25,996 nt of DNA from Bacilli bacterium (lineage in GTDB: Bacteria > Bacillota_I > Bacilli_A > RFN20 > CAG-826). Location of the stretch: contig JAKSVY010000021.1 of assembly GCA_024413875.1 (NCBI GenBank), forward strand, positions 1 to 25,996, given 5' to 3'. The number at the start of each line of letters is the position of its first letter. Within the stretch, counting starts at the first letter, position 1. Shown here one piece after another: positions 1-8,226 of this stretch. A program made the translations under genes and the position numbers. A model generated the notes under the pieces. That model was not told the origin of the DNA. It saw only the letters and a list, made by a program, of their open reading frames with translations, and searched no databases.

Positions 1-330
1 ATATCAATCGTAATTTTTGTTCCGTTATTCCTCGTGATGATGAGTCTTATTGTTACTTATAATCTTAAATTCGATAATTTGATTAAAAATAGCCTTGTTA
101 TCGTGTTTAAAAATATTTTATGGTATTTAATCTTTATTATTAGCTTAGCCCTTCCAATCGCCTTATTTATGATTCCTTATTATTTTATAATATATATCGT
201 TTTATTTATTTTATTGGTTATTTATTATCCAATCGTTTTACTAGCAAATTATCTTTTTAATTACGCATCATTTGATGAATATATAAATAAAAACAACCAA
301 CCTGATTATTATCATAAAGGCTTATTTTAG
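1..330 (+). CDS. C-terminal part of a small integral membrane protein, possibly YesL/DUF624-like
   Basis: The reading frame is open from base 1, so the 5' end of the gene lies outside the window and the internal ATG at 34 need not be the start. The visible 109 residues contain at least two very hydrophobic segments, roughly from the Leu/Ile/Phe-rich stretch after 'NILWYLIF' to 'YYPIVLLANYLF'. They end in a short polar tail, 'EYINKNNQPDYYHKGLF'. The pattern of a helix after 'NSLVIVFKN', a second helix pair and a tail with 'F..YI' resembles the C-terminus of YesL/DUF624 proteins. Those proteins often sit beside sugar ABC importers in Firmicutes. The family call is an inference from a fragment. 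The gene ends in TAG and is followed by a hairpin terminator. Confidence 0.55.
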   Translation: MSIVIFVPLFLVMMSLIVTYNLKFDNLIKNSLVIVFKNILWYLIFIISLALPIALFMIPYYFIIYIVLFILLVIYYPIVLLANYLFNYASFDEYINKNNQPDYYHKGLF

Positions 331-350
331 ATCTTAGATTTTGGCCATAT

Positions 351-387
351 AAAAAAGAGCCAAGGATTATGATCCCTAGCTCATTTT
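351..387. terminator. Bidirectional Rho-independent terminator between convergent genes
   Basis: An 11-bp imperfect stem (357-367 with 372-382, two mismatches) closes on a 4-base loop TATG. It is flanked by six A residues on the left and ATTTT on the right. Read on the minus strand, the stem is followed by TTTTTT, a good U-tract for the lipoprotein gene ending at 403. Read on the plus strand, it has a weaker T-tract for the membrane-protein gene ending at 330. Confidence 0.8.
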
Positions 388-402
388 AATATGAATAATC
401 GA

Positions 403-3042
403 TTAAGCGACTTGCATATTTGTGATGTAGATATCGATTGGATATGTACCGATAGCACCACCAATGAAGAAGTAACCGTAATCTTGTAATTCATCATTAC
501 TTAAATCAACAGTTAATCTGTACCAGTCGTTTGCATAGAAGCCGTTTCCGCTGCCACAAGCATTTGTACCTAATTGTGTAAATACTGAACCAGCAGCGAC
601 ATGTGAAGTTGTACCGCCCATTGCAGTAACATTGTTGTAGTGGTCTGCCCATGCATAGTCTTTGTTAATACCGCAGCCCCAATAGAATCTATTGTTGAAG
701 TTGTTTTCACTCTTAACATAGAAGTCGATTGATAATTTTGTTTTACCGTTTTTCTTCATATTTGCAAGAATGCCATTAAATTTAACTTTGTAGTTTTGAG
801 CCCAACCAGCATCAGATGTATTTAAGTTTTCGGTTTGATGAATTTGAGCACATGTTTTGCCATCGAATTCAACGCTCTTTGTTAATGTGTAAGAGTCTTG
901 TTTTGAAGCAGAACCATATGACATATCAACAAGTGAGACATAGCTTGTAACGACTTCACCACAATCTGTACAACGTGTACCACAGTTTAATGGTTCGTTG
1001 AATGCTTCAGTGTTTTCGTGTTTGCAACCTGGAGCTTTGAATGTGATGTCTTTAATTAAGTTAGTTGGAACGTTAGCATATGTTCCTGATGGATCTGCAT
1101 CACTATAGTCAGCAGTAACTTGGACTTTTGAAATCTTTGTTCCAGAAAGGATTGTAGCAAAATCCATTTCAAATCTATAAGTTTGACCAAGTGTTAATCC
1201 ACCTTCAACTTCTACACCTGATTCTGTATAAACCTTACCACCAGCATTGATGAAGTCTGTGACACCTTGAGTGTTATAAATGTGCATATATTTATTAACT
1301 TCTTTGCCTTCATCGTTTGTTTTAACGACGTTGAGGTAGAAAGCAGGACCTGACCATCTCCAAGCACCTGGTTTAATTGTGATTGATAAGATGTTACGAT
1401 CGATAGATTCACTTCCGATTGGGAATGTTAATGTTGCGTTGTAGTAACCTGTTAATGAAACACCTTCTTCAGTAACTGCGTATGATGATTCATGAGCTGC
1501 GTTGCTAACTGTTGCAGCGTGTTCTGTGAATTGAACATTGCTTAAATCAGCATGAGCCCATGGAGCGCGTTCGCAATTTGTTTCATCTAAGATTTCACCA
1601 CAAACTGAACAGACAACACGTGAGCCAGCCCATTGATATTCATGAGCTGTTTCAGCACCTGTTTCAGTAACTTCTGTATGTGCTGTTTTTTCTTTAGCAA
1701 TCTTATATTCAACGCTATTGCAACCTTCATGGTTACAGACGTATTCATCATAGCCTGCAACTTTACATGTAGAAGCAACTGAAGAACCTAAAGCTGTTTC
1801 GCTAGCTGGGTGTCCGCAGAGAGATTCTTTAGCAACGATTGATTTAACTGTAATAACATCTGGATTTGCAACAACACCATTAGCACCGTTAATAGCGAAT
1901 GTTCTTGGAGCTTTTTCAAATCCTCTGAAGTCAAATCTATATGTGAATTCAGCTTCTCTTGCAGATAATTTTGTAACTTCAACACCATTTTCTAAAGCAG
2001 TGTATCTATATTGAATTCCTTTAGCATCTAAGAATGGGTTGTCACCTAAGCAGAATACTGAGCCTAAACCTTCACCCATTTCATCAAAGAAGAAGAATGA
2101 GCCTTGGCCACCCCAAGATGGACCACCAGCAACGACGACTGTGATATCAAGAACTAATCTTGTTTCATCAACAATGTCGCCAATGTTGAATTTAACACCA
2201 TCGTTATTATGATAATTAGAAGATGTTAATGTGTGTGTATCTCTATCATATGCTGCTGAATCTTCGTGTTCGACAACAACTGCGTTTTCAGCTTGGAAAT
2301 CAAATGCAGCCCATGGAGCTTTAGCATTGATTACTTCGTCTTTATGAATGTGACAAACTTTACATTCATTCCAAGAACCATTTGAGTTGAATTGGTAAGC
2401 AGCACCTGAGTTTTTACTTTCCCAATCGTGACCTGTTGCGTCAACTTCTTCAGTTCTTGTTCTGGTACATACTGAACATGTGAATGTTTTTACACCTTTT
2501 TCAGTACATGTTGGAGCAGTAGTGACAACTCCATCATCCCATGAGTGTGAAACCATTGGAATTTCTTCTGTCTTTGAATAATTACATACTGTACAAACCA
2601 TGACTTTAGTACCTTTAGTAGTACATGTTGCATCAACATGTTGATCCATGTCTTCTTGCCATGTATGTGCAGCTTTGTTTAATTCTTCGTAACAATCATC
2701 GTGAACACAACTGTGCCAGTGATTTGTTTCATCATTTTGCCATTCTGTTGCAGCTTCATGGCCAAGAGCTGTGATAGCTTCTGTCTTAGTAGCACCGCAA
2801 ACGCATGTGTAAGTCATAACACCATCATCTGTACATGATGGAGCGGTTGTTTGAACGCCTTCACCCCAAGCATGTGGGACTTTGCCATCTACTTCTCCAC
2901 ATTCACAAACATGCCAGTGTTCATTTTCATCGTGAACATATTCTTCGCCAAAAGCGTGAGTATGCTGAGCACCGCATGCTGAAAGAATCATTGTGGTAAA
3001 TAAAGGCAAAGAAAACAAAAATTTCTTGTTCTTCATATACAT
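403..3042 (-). CDS. Large lipoprotein with Cys/His zinc-ribbon-like repeats and repeated APW modules
   Basis: The protein is 879 aa and probably surface-anchored. It has an N-terminal lipoprotein signal with lipobox L-S-A-C (Cys23). Residues about 27-235 carry four to five repeats of the form 'TC...G...(T/V)C..C......E.....GH.W', with HWH.C sub-motifs, which suggest metal- or disulfide-stabilised mini-domains. A Cys-rich stretch recurs at about 405-490 and again near 695-730. Each is followed by a predicted beta-rich segment. Two of these segments begin with an 'APW' motif, near residue 242 (APWAAFDF) and near 492 (APWAHADL). No catalytic motif is recognised, so binding or adhesion is the best guess. 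The ATG at 3042 is chosen because AGGAAA lies at good spacing upstream; the ATG two codons later would be too far from it. The protein resembles its divergent neighbour in repeats, APW motif and C-terminal segment (L.VDLSN..L.D... against L.IDISN..L.D...), so the two look like paralogues. Confidence 0.88.
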   Translation of the reverse strand: MYMKNKKFLFSLPLFTTMILSACGAQHTHAFGEEYVHDENEHWHVCECGEVDGKVPHAWGEGVQTTAPSCTDDGVMTYTCVCGATKTEAITALGHEAATEWQNDETNHWHSCVHDDCYEELNKAAHTWQEDMDQHVDATCTTKGTKVMVCTVCNYSKTEEIPMVSHSWDDGVVTTAPTCTEKGVKTFTCSVCTRTRTEEVDATGHDWESKNSGAAYQFNSNGSWNECKVCHIHKDEVINAKAPWAAFDFQAENAVVVEHEDSAAYDRDTHTLTSSNYHNNDGVKFNIGDIVDETRLVLDITVVVAGGPSWGGQGSFFFFDEMGEGLGSVFCLGDNPFLDAKGIQYRYTALENGVEVTKLSAREAEFTYRFDFRGFEKAPRTFAINGANGVVANPDVITVKSIVAKESLCGHPASETALGSSVASTCKVAGYDEYVCNHEGCNSVEYKIAKEKTAHTEVTETGAETAHEYQWAGSRVVCSVCGEILDETNCERAPWAHADLSNVQFTEHAATVSNAAHESSYAVTEEGVSLTGYYNATLTFPIGSESIDRNILSITIKPGAWRWSGPAFYLNVVKTNDEGKEVNKYMHIYNTQGVTDFINAGGKVYTESGVEVEGGLTLGQTYRFEMDFATILSGTKISKVQVTADYSDADPSGTYANVPTNLIKDITFKAPGCKHENTEAFNEPLNCGTRCTDCGEVVTSYVSLVDMSYGSASKQDSYTLTKSVEFDGKTCAQIHQTENLNTSDAGWAQNYKVKFNGILANMKKNGKTKLSIDFYVKSENNFNNRFYWGCGINKDYAWADHYNNVTAMGGTTSHVAAGSVFTQLGTNACGSGNGFYANDWYRLTVDLSNDELQDYGYFFIGGAIGTYPIDIYITNMQVA

Positions 3043-3212
3043 TATTTTCCTTTCGATACTTTTTAATCGATAATTTATTTTAAAACAAATTAATGCCTAA
3101 TTCTATAAGATAATATGTCAATTTTTTGTGATTAGATGTCAAGAAACGAAAAACCTTTTTAATTATTTATTAATAATATATAATTGTCTTAATCGTTAGG
3201 AGAACTAACTTT
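3043..3212. promoter_or_regulatory. Divergent promoter region between two paralogous lipoprotein genes
   Basis: This 170-bp AT-rich spacer must contain promoters for both flanking genes. On the plus strand a perfect TATAAT lies at 3179-3184, about 29 bp before the ATG at 3213, but no good TTGACA is correctly spaced upstream. On the minus strand two TTGACA hexamers (complement of TGTCAA at 3137-3142 and 3116-3121) point towards the other gene, without a clear -10 at 16-18 bp. No regulator site is recognised. Confidence 0.5.
3198..3203 (+). promoter_or_regulatory. Ribosome binding site AGGAGA for the 707-aa lipoprotein
   Basis: AGGAGA ends nine bases before the ATG at 3213. It fixes that start, which is directly followed by a lipoprotein signal peptide. 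Confidence 0.75.
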
Positions 3213-5336
3213 ATGAACAAAAGAATTATTAGTTTTATCACGGCATCTTTTGCTGTTTTAAGTTTGACTGCTTGTGGTAACGAAAAACAAAGTGGCGGTC
3301 ATCACTTTACTGAGAATTATTTATTTGATGCTCAAAAGCACTGGAAAGAATGCACTGATGATAATTGCTTTCAACAAAAAGATGTTTCTATTCATGAATT
3401 CTTAGAATGGACAACTGTTGAAGATTCTACATGTAATAAAGTTGGTAAAGAAATATCAAAATGTAGCGTTTGTGAATATGTCATTGAAAGAGAAATCCCA
3501 ATGAAAGATCACGTTGTCGGTGGTGAATGGGTTACTGATGAAAACTCACACTGGCATAATTGCGCTAACGATCCAGAAGAGAAAGTTGATTTCAATTCAC
3601 ACTCATTAAAATGGGTATATAAAACAGAACCAACATGTACTGAACCTGGTGAAGGACATCAAGAATGCGAAGTCTGTGGCTACAGATTTGCAGATCAAAC
3701 TGTTCCTGCATTTGGACATGATTGGAAAATCGATGAAGAGCATACTCAATATGCAACATGTACTGAGCCTGGTACAGTTACACACATTTGTGGACGTTGT
3801 GGTGTATCTCAAACAAAACCAGTTGCTGCTGGTCATAACTGGAGACAACCAACATATGATTGGAGTGAAGATTTAGGAAAAGTTACTGCAACTAGAATTT
3901 GTGATAACAATCCTGACCATGTTGAAACCGAAACAGTTACAACAAATAAGTCACATTTAGCTCCTACTTGCGAAGCAGAAGGTAATAATACATATACAAC
4001 AAATGCATTCACAAACCCTGCATTTAAAGAACAATCTAAAGTAATTAAATTAGAAAAATGTAGTGAAACTCTTGAACACCATTGCGAAGCTGAAAAATAC
4101 GTCGCCGGTGATATCTATGATGAATGTAAATTATGTCATACAAAATATAATGTTGTATCATGTTCTGCGCCTTGGGAAGATTTCGATTTCGGTACAGAAA
4201 TGGAAGAAGTCGTAGCTGAAGAAAATGGTGCTGGCGTTACTTCAACATATGATGCAACAACAAAAACATTAACATTAGCAAAACATAGTGGTAGAAGTGC
4301 ATTTATTTCATTCAGATCTAAACAACCTGTTGCAAAATCTGCACATAAAAACTATTTCGTCTTAACATATACACTTTTAGAAGATTCCGGTGGATGGTGG
4401 GATACATATCTTACAGTTTCTGGTAAAGGAACTCCATCTAAGATCAGGTTTGGTCAAATCAATGCTGATGCAGTCGCAAACTACGATATGAGCATTGTAA
4501 CATTCGTCGTTGATGATGAAGTTGTTGGCTGGAATGCAGTTAAAAAAGGCGGAACAGGTACTCTTTTCCTTAACCTTGGTGGATTAAAAGATGGTGCCAA
4601 CGATATCATGTTCAGTTCCGATGGTGGAGCTAAATTACGTATCGATTATGCTGGATTTAGATCTTCAATGTGTGACCATGATGCTTCTTGCTATAAAACA
4701 TCTTATGGTTCAACATGTGCTGGATTAATCACTACAACTGCTGATCAATGTCAAGAATGTCACAAGACTGTTAATGAAAGATCTTCTGGTCTTCCAAAAG
4801 GCTATCAAGCTCTCGATTTAACTCATCCATTAGGTGTTAGATGGGAATCAAAATATTTTGATTATTCTAAACATATCATTACATCTGCAAGTACTTACTT
4901 AGGTGGTCCTAAATACGAAGCACCTAAAGGTACAAGATTAATCATCCAAGCAAATATGACATATGATCCAACTTGTGTTGCATCAGGATTTGAGGCTGAT
5001 CCAGATCCAGTTAATGCTGGCTTTGAAATCCGCTTTATGAATAATGAATTAACAACTGCAGGTTCAGATAATATGTATACTCATTTCTACAAATTTGTCT
5101 CTACACCTACAGGTATTGTTACTGATAATGCAGGCATTACAAATCCTGCTTCAGTTAATGATCTTGCTAAGTTATTAAATAACGAAACGGGTGAACAAAT
5201 TTCACATGTTACTATAGGCGAATCATTTGTTCTTGATATCGATATTAGTAATAAAACACTTTCTGACTTTGCGCAAATCCTTATGTGCGGCACAGTCGGT
5301 TCTATCATTACAATCGAAAACGTCATTTACTGCTAA
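3213..5336 (+). CDS. Lipoprotein with Cys/His zinc-ribbon-like repeats and APW module, paralogue of the divergent gene
   Basis: The protein is 707 aa and predicted to be lipid-anchored outside the cell (lipobox L-T-A-C, Cys21). From residue 29 to about 325 it repeats units of the type 'HWK.C....C', 'STCN..G.E...CSVC.Y......P...H' and 'TCTEPG.....C..CG......PA.GH.W'. After the last pair, C..CH.....V.SCS, comes the motif A319-P-W-E-D-F-D-F, which opens a beta-rich segment. A second short Cys-rich stretch (about 487-520) precedes another beta-rich segment ending in a cysteine. The same order (Cys/His repeats, APW..FDF segment, Cys-rich linker, beta segment) occurs in the gene on the other strand, with shorter length here. 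No enzyme motif is seen. Repeats of this kind are common in large surface proteins of gut Firmicutes, but their function is not established. It is transcribed alone and ends at a clear terminator. Confidence 0.88.
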   Translation: MNKRIISFITASFAVLSLTACGNEKQSGGHHFTENYLFDAQKHWKECTDDNCFQQKDVSIHEFLEWTTVEDSTCNKVGKEISKCSVCEYVIEREIPMKDHVVGGEWVTDENSHWHNCANDPEEKVDFNSHSLKWVYKTEPTCTEPGEGHQECEVCGYRFADQTVPAFGHDWKIDEEHTQYATCTEPGTVTHICGRCGVSQTKPVAAGHNWRQPTYDWSEDLGKVTATRICDNNPDHVETETVTTNKSHLAPTCEAEGNNTYTTNAFTNPAFKEQSKVIKLEKCSETLEHHCEAEKYVAGDIYDECKLCHTKYNVVSCSAPWEDFDFGTEMEEVVAEENGAGVTSTYDATTKTLTLAKHSGRSAFISFRSKQPVAKSAHKNYFVLTYTLLEDSGGWWDTYLTVSGKGTPSKIRFGQINADAVANYDMSIVTFVVDDEVVGWNAVKKGGTGTLFLNLGGLKDGANDIMFSSDGGAKLRIDYAGFRSSMCDHDASCYKTSYGSTCAGLITTTADQCQECHKTVNERSSGLPKGYQALDLTHPLGVRWESKYFDYSKHIITSASTYLGGPKYEAPKGTRLIIQANMTYDPTCVASGFEADPDPVNAGFEIRFMNNELTTAGSDNMYTHFYKFVSTPTGIVTDNAGITNPASVNDLAKLLNNETGEQISHVTIGESFVLDIDISNKTLSDFAQILMCGTVGSIITIENVIYC

Positions 5337-5370
5337 CAAATAATTTTTATTTGTCTATATCGAAATATTT

Positions 5371-5404
5371 ACCGGTATGTCATTCTCGATATGCCGGTTT
5401 TCTT
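5371..5404 (+). terminator. Rho-independent terminator
   Basis: An 11-bp stem with two G-T pairs (5371-5381 with 5388-5398, ACCGG at its base) and a 6-base loop is followed by TTTTCTT. It lies 35 bp after the 707-aa lipoprotein gene and insulates it from the next operon. Confidence 0.85.
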
Positions 5405-5434
5405 ATGAATTGTTATATTTAGATATAGAATTAT

Positions 5435-5510
5435 CATTTTTTGTAAAAAAGTATAGCAACGATATATTCATTATAGTAAACTATAATAGATATCTAATAT
5501 ATTCGGAGGA
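5435..5510 (+). promoter_or_regulatory. Probable promoter, palindromic operator candidate and strong RBS of the long operon
   Basis: An inverted repeat ATTATAG-TAAA-CTATAAT occupies 5470-5487 (7-bp perfect arms, 4-bp spacer). Its right arm contains TATAAT (5482-5487), a possible -10 box. A second possibility is TTGTAA (5441-5446) with TATATT (5463-5468) at 16-bp spacing, which would put the repeat just downstream of the promoter. Either way the repeat is placed to act as an operator. GGAGGA (5505-5510) lies nine bases before the ATG at 5520. The region is very AT-rich, so the palindrome could be chance; the RBS is secure. Confidence 0.5.
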
Positions 5511-5519
5511 ATTTATAAT

Positions 5520-7220
5520 ATGAAAAAACAATCACTTGCATTGTGTCTTGGTTCCCTTGCTATGCTTGTCACTCCATTATTAACATCATGTGGTGGATCA
5601 GGTAATGGCGGTAAAGGTGAAAAGATCGATACGACTAAAACACAAATTAAAGTCGGTACATTCAACGGTGGCTTCGGTATGGACTGGCTCAATGAAGCAA
5701 AAGCTAGATTCGAAGAAAAATACGCTACTACATCATTTGAAGAAGGCAAAACAGGTGTTCAAGTTCTCGTTTATGGTAATAAATCAGACTATACCGGTAC
5801 TTCTTTATCAGGTAGAGCTTTAGATAAAGACATCTACTTCACAGAAATGGTTGATATCTTATCATTCATCAATGCTGGCAAGATTGCTGATATTACTGAC
5901 ATTGTTAAAGAAGACTTAGGCAACATCACTGATGGTGCCGAAGCTGGCAAAACAATTGAAGGCAAATTAGATCCAGCATTCAAATCATACTTCACACAAG
6001 TTGATGGCAATTATTATGCATTACCTTTCTATGATGGTGTTTATGGCATCGTTTGTGATGTCGACTACTTCTCAAAGAACCAATGGATGTTCGATGAGGA
6101 TGGCGATTTCTGTAGCGAGAAATTTGCTAACGCTGGTTTAGATGGAATCAAAGGTACATATGATGATGGTTTACCAAGAAACGTCAATGAATGGCAACAA
6201 TTATGTGCAAAAATCAAAGACTCCGGTGTTATCCCATTCTGTTACTATGGTGCTGATGCTGAAAGCTATGTTAACGAAGCTGCTAAATCAATTTGGACAA
6301 CAGTTGAAGGTAAAGAAAAATTCAATACTTCATTATCATTCAGAGGCGAATTAGATCTCGTTAAACCGGAAACAATCAATATTGCAAAAACTAACGATCC
6401 AGAAACAGGTGCTGAATTAACAAATGGCACATATGAAACTGAAAAAGTTCAAATCACAGATGCTAACTTATACGAAGTTCAACGTACTCCTGGTAAGTTA
6501 GAAATGTTCAGATTCATCGACGAAGTTGTTCTCGGCGCTGGTAACTATAAGAAAAACAAATCTACATTCTTAGATATGCAACGTAACTTCATTGAAACAC
6601 CTGAATACGCAGATGCTGAAAATGATAGATATGCTATGACATTTGATGGTGCTTGGTGGCAAAACGAAGCAAAAGACGTCTTCCAAACATTAGAAAACGC
6701 TGGTAGAAAAGGTGCTATGGAAAGAAGATTCGTCTTCATGCCTGTTCCTACACAAAACGGCATTAAAGACCAAGTTATTATGTCTGCAAACGAATCCTTT
6801 GCATTCGTAAATAAAAACGCTGAACACTTAGATTTAGCTAAATTGTTATTCCAATTCTTACATACAGATAATGAAATGCAATTATTCACAAAATCAACAG
6901 CTACTTCTAGAGCACTTAACTATTCAATCCCTGAATCATGGTTAGAAGGTAATGATTTATCATACTTCACAAAATCTATGATTTATTTAAAGAACCACAG
7001 CGAATTCGTTTATCCATATTCTGCTAACCCAATCGTTGGTAAAAACTATTCTAAATTTGACTTCCGTGGTGAATGGCCATTCTCTTCAACAATTCATGGT
7101 ACAAACACAAAATCACCATTCGTCTATTTAAGAGACAATCAAACAGATGATGCTGTTGATTACTTCAAAGGTTCTCTTGCTTACTTCAATACTGATTGGT
7201 ACAACAAATTAATTAAGTAA
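5520..7220 (+). CDS. Sugar ABC transporter substrate-binding lipoprotein
   Basis: This 566-aa protein captures a sugar or oligosaccharide outside the membrane and delivers it to the two permeases encoded next. The signal peptide ends in lipobox L-T-S-C (Cys24), followed by a Gly/Ser/Lys-rich linker. The mature part begins 'TQIKVGTFNGGFGMDWLNEAK..FEEKY', typical of the N-terminal lobe of family 1 extracellular solute-binding proteins. Further family-like features are 'FTEMVDILSFINAGKIADIT' and 'YYALPFYDGVYGIVCD..YF'. At 566 aa it is longer than the usual 400-450 aa, which suits proteins that bind larger oligosaccharides (inference). It is first in the operon, after a strong RBS, with the permease gene 19 bp downstream. 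Confidence 0.93.
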   Translation: MKKQSLALCLGSLAMLVTPLLTSCGGSGNGGKGEKIDTTKTQIKVGTFNGGFGMDWLNEAKARFEEKYATTSFEEGKTGVQVLVYGNKSDYTGTSLSGRALDKDIYFTEMVDILSFINAGKIADITDIVKEDLGNITDGAEAGKTIEGKLDPAFKSYFTQVDGNYYALPFYDGVYGIVCDVDYFSKNQWMFDEDGDFCSEKFANAGLDGIKGTYDDGLPRNVNEWQQLCAKIKDSGVIPFCYYGADAESYVNEAAKSIWTTVEGKEKFNTSLSFRGELDLVKPETINIAKTNDPETGAELTNGTYETEKVQITDANLYEVQRTPGKLEMFRFIDEVVLGAGNYKKNKSTFLDMQRNFIETPEYADAENDRYAMTFDGAWWQNEAKDVFQTLENAGRKGAMERRFVFMPVPTQNGIKDQVIMSANESFAFVNKNAEHLDLAKLLFQFLHTDNEMQLFTKSTATSRALNYSIPESWLEGNDLSYFTKSMIYLKNHSEFVYPYSANPIVGKNYSKFDFRGEWPFSSTIHGTNTKSPFVYLRDNQTDDAVDYFKGSLAYFNTDWYNKLIK

Positions 7221-7239
7221 TTATTATCACAAGCTATTT

Positions 7240-8223
7240 ATGGAACTAGTAAAGCCAATAGACAACGGTTCTTATAACAAGAACAATAAAAGAAAAGGAT
7301 TCAAGGTTAATAAAGACCTCCTTTTCTATTGTTTATTGCTCTTATGGCCTGTCTTACAATTCTGCGTTTTCTATATCTTTGTTAACTTCAACTCTATCCT
7401 TTTAGTTTTCCAACATTATGATGGCTTATCATCTAAATTCGTTTGGAACGCAAAAGGCGAATTATTTAGTAACTTTGCAAACGCTTTTAGTAACACAACT
7501 GCAACACCTAAAGAATTTATCTCAATGATTGGTAAATCAGCCTTATCATGGGCATGTGGTTTATTCTTTGGTACATTCTTTGCAGCGATCTTCTCTTATT
7601 ACATTTTTAGTAAGAGAAAGGGTAGTAAGATCTTTAAGTTCATCTTATTCTTACCATCTGTTATCCCTTCAATTCTTTTAACTTTAATTTATTACTACAT
7701 GACTAAGGATGCGATTCCTGAAGTTATGAAAATAATCTTTAAAGTTAATGATTTTAAGGAACTACTAGACCCATCTTATAAATCATTCTATCCAATGGTT
7801 TTAGTGTTTAATGTTCTTACTGGATTTGGTAGCCAAATCCTTCTCTACTGTGGTGCAATGGAACAAATTAATCCATCCCTTATGGAAGCAGCAAAACTTG
7901 ATGGATGCTCACCATTTAGAGCATTTATCCATATTGTCGTTCCAAGCATTATGCCAACTTTAGGAACATTCTTAGTTGCTGGAGTTGCATTGTTCTTTAC
8001 AAACCAAGCTAACTTATATAACTTCTGGCAAGCTCAATTAGGTAGTGACTATCGTACTCAAATGAACATTGGTTACTTCTTATTCTGGTTTGTTACATGC
8101 GGAAGCGAAACTGCAAATAAGGCAAATTACCCAGTAGGTGCAGCATTAGGTTTAATCTGCACAGCTATTGCAATTCCTTTGACATTATTGATGAGAAAAT
8201 TCGTCAAGAGATGGGAGAACTAA
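7240..8223 (+). CDS. Sugar ABC transporter permease, MalF/UgpA-type
   Basis: This 327-aa membrane subunit of a carbohydrate importer has about six hydrophobic segments, the first at 'LLFYCLLLLWPVLQFCVFYIF'. The cytoplasmic EAA loop that docks the ATPase is clear: E216-A-A-K-L-D-G followed by 'CSPFRAFIHIVVPSIMPT'. It pairs with the next gene, three bases downstream, as a heterodimeric permease. No Shine-Dalgarno site is seen before the ATG, so translation may depend on ribosomes from the preceding gene 19 bp upstream. Confidence 0.94.
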   Translation: MELVKPIDNGSYNKNNKRKGFKVNKDLLFYCLLLLWPVLQFCVFYIFVNFNSILLVFQHYDGLSSKFVWNAKGELFSNFANAFSNTTATPKEFISMIGKSALSWACGLFFGTFFAAIFSYYIFSKRKGSKIFKFILFLPSVIPSILLTLIYYYMTKDAIPEVMKIIFKVNDFKELLDPSYKSFYPMVLVFNVLTGFGSQILLYCGAMEQINPSLMEAAKLDGCSPFRAFIHIVVPSIMPTLGTFLVAGVALFFTNQANLYNFWQAQLGSDYRTQMNIGYFLFWFVTCGSETANKANYPVGAALGLICTAIAIPLTLLMRKFVKRWEN

Positions 8224-8226
8224 TTT

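Noticed and set aside
3137..3155. AAACG-containing stretch considered as a catabolite-repression (cre) site
   Set aside because: It does not fit the cre consensus at the T-G positions or the trailing C, so carbon-catabolite control is not supported here.
3167..3176. Palindrome TTATTAATAA upstream of the 707-aa lipoprotein gene, considered as an operator
   Set aside because: It consists only of A and T in a very AT-rich spacer; chance occurrence is likely.
6545..6889. A 114-codon open frame on the minus strand inside the binding-protein gene
   Set aside because: It is an antisense shadow of a clear family 1 solute-binding protein and has no RBS or recognisable domain.
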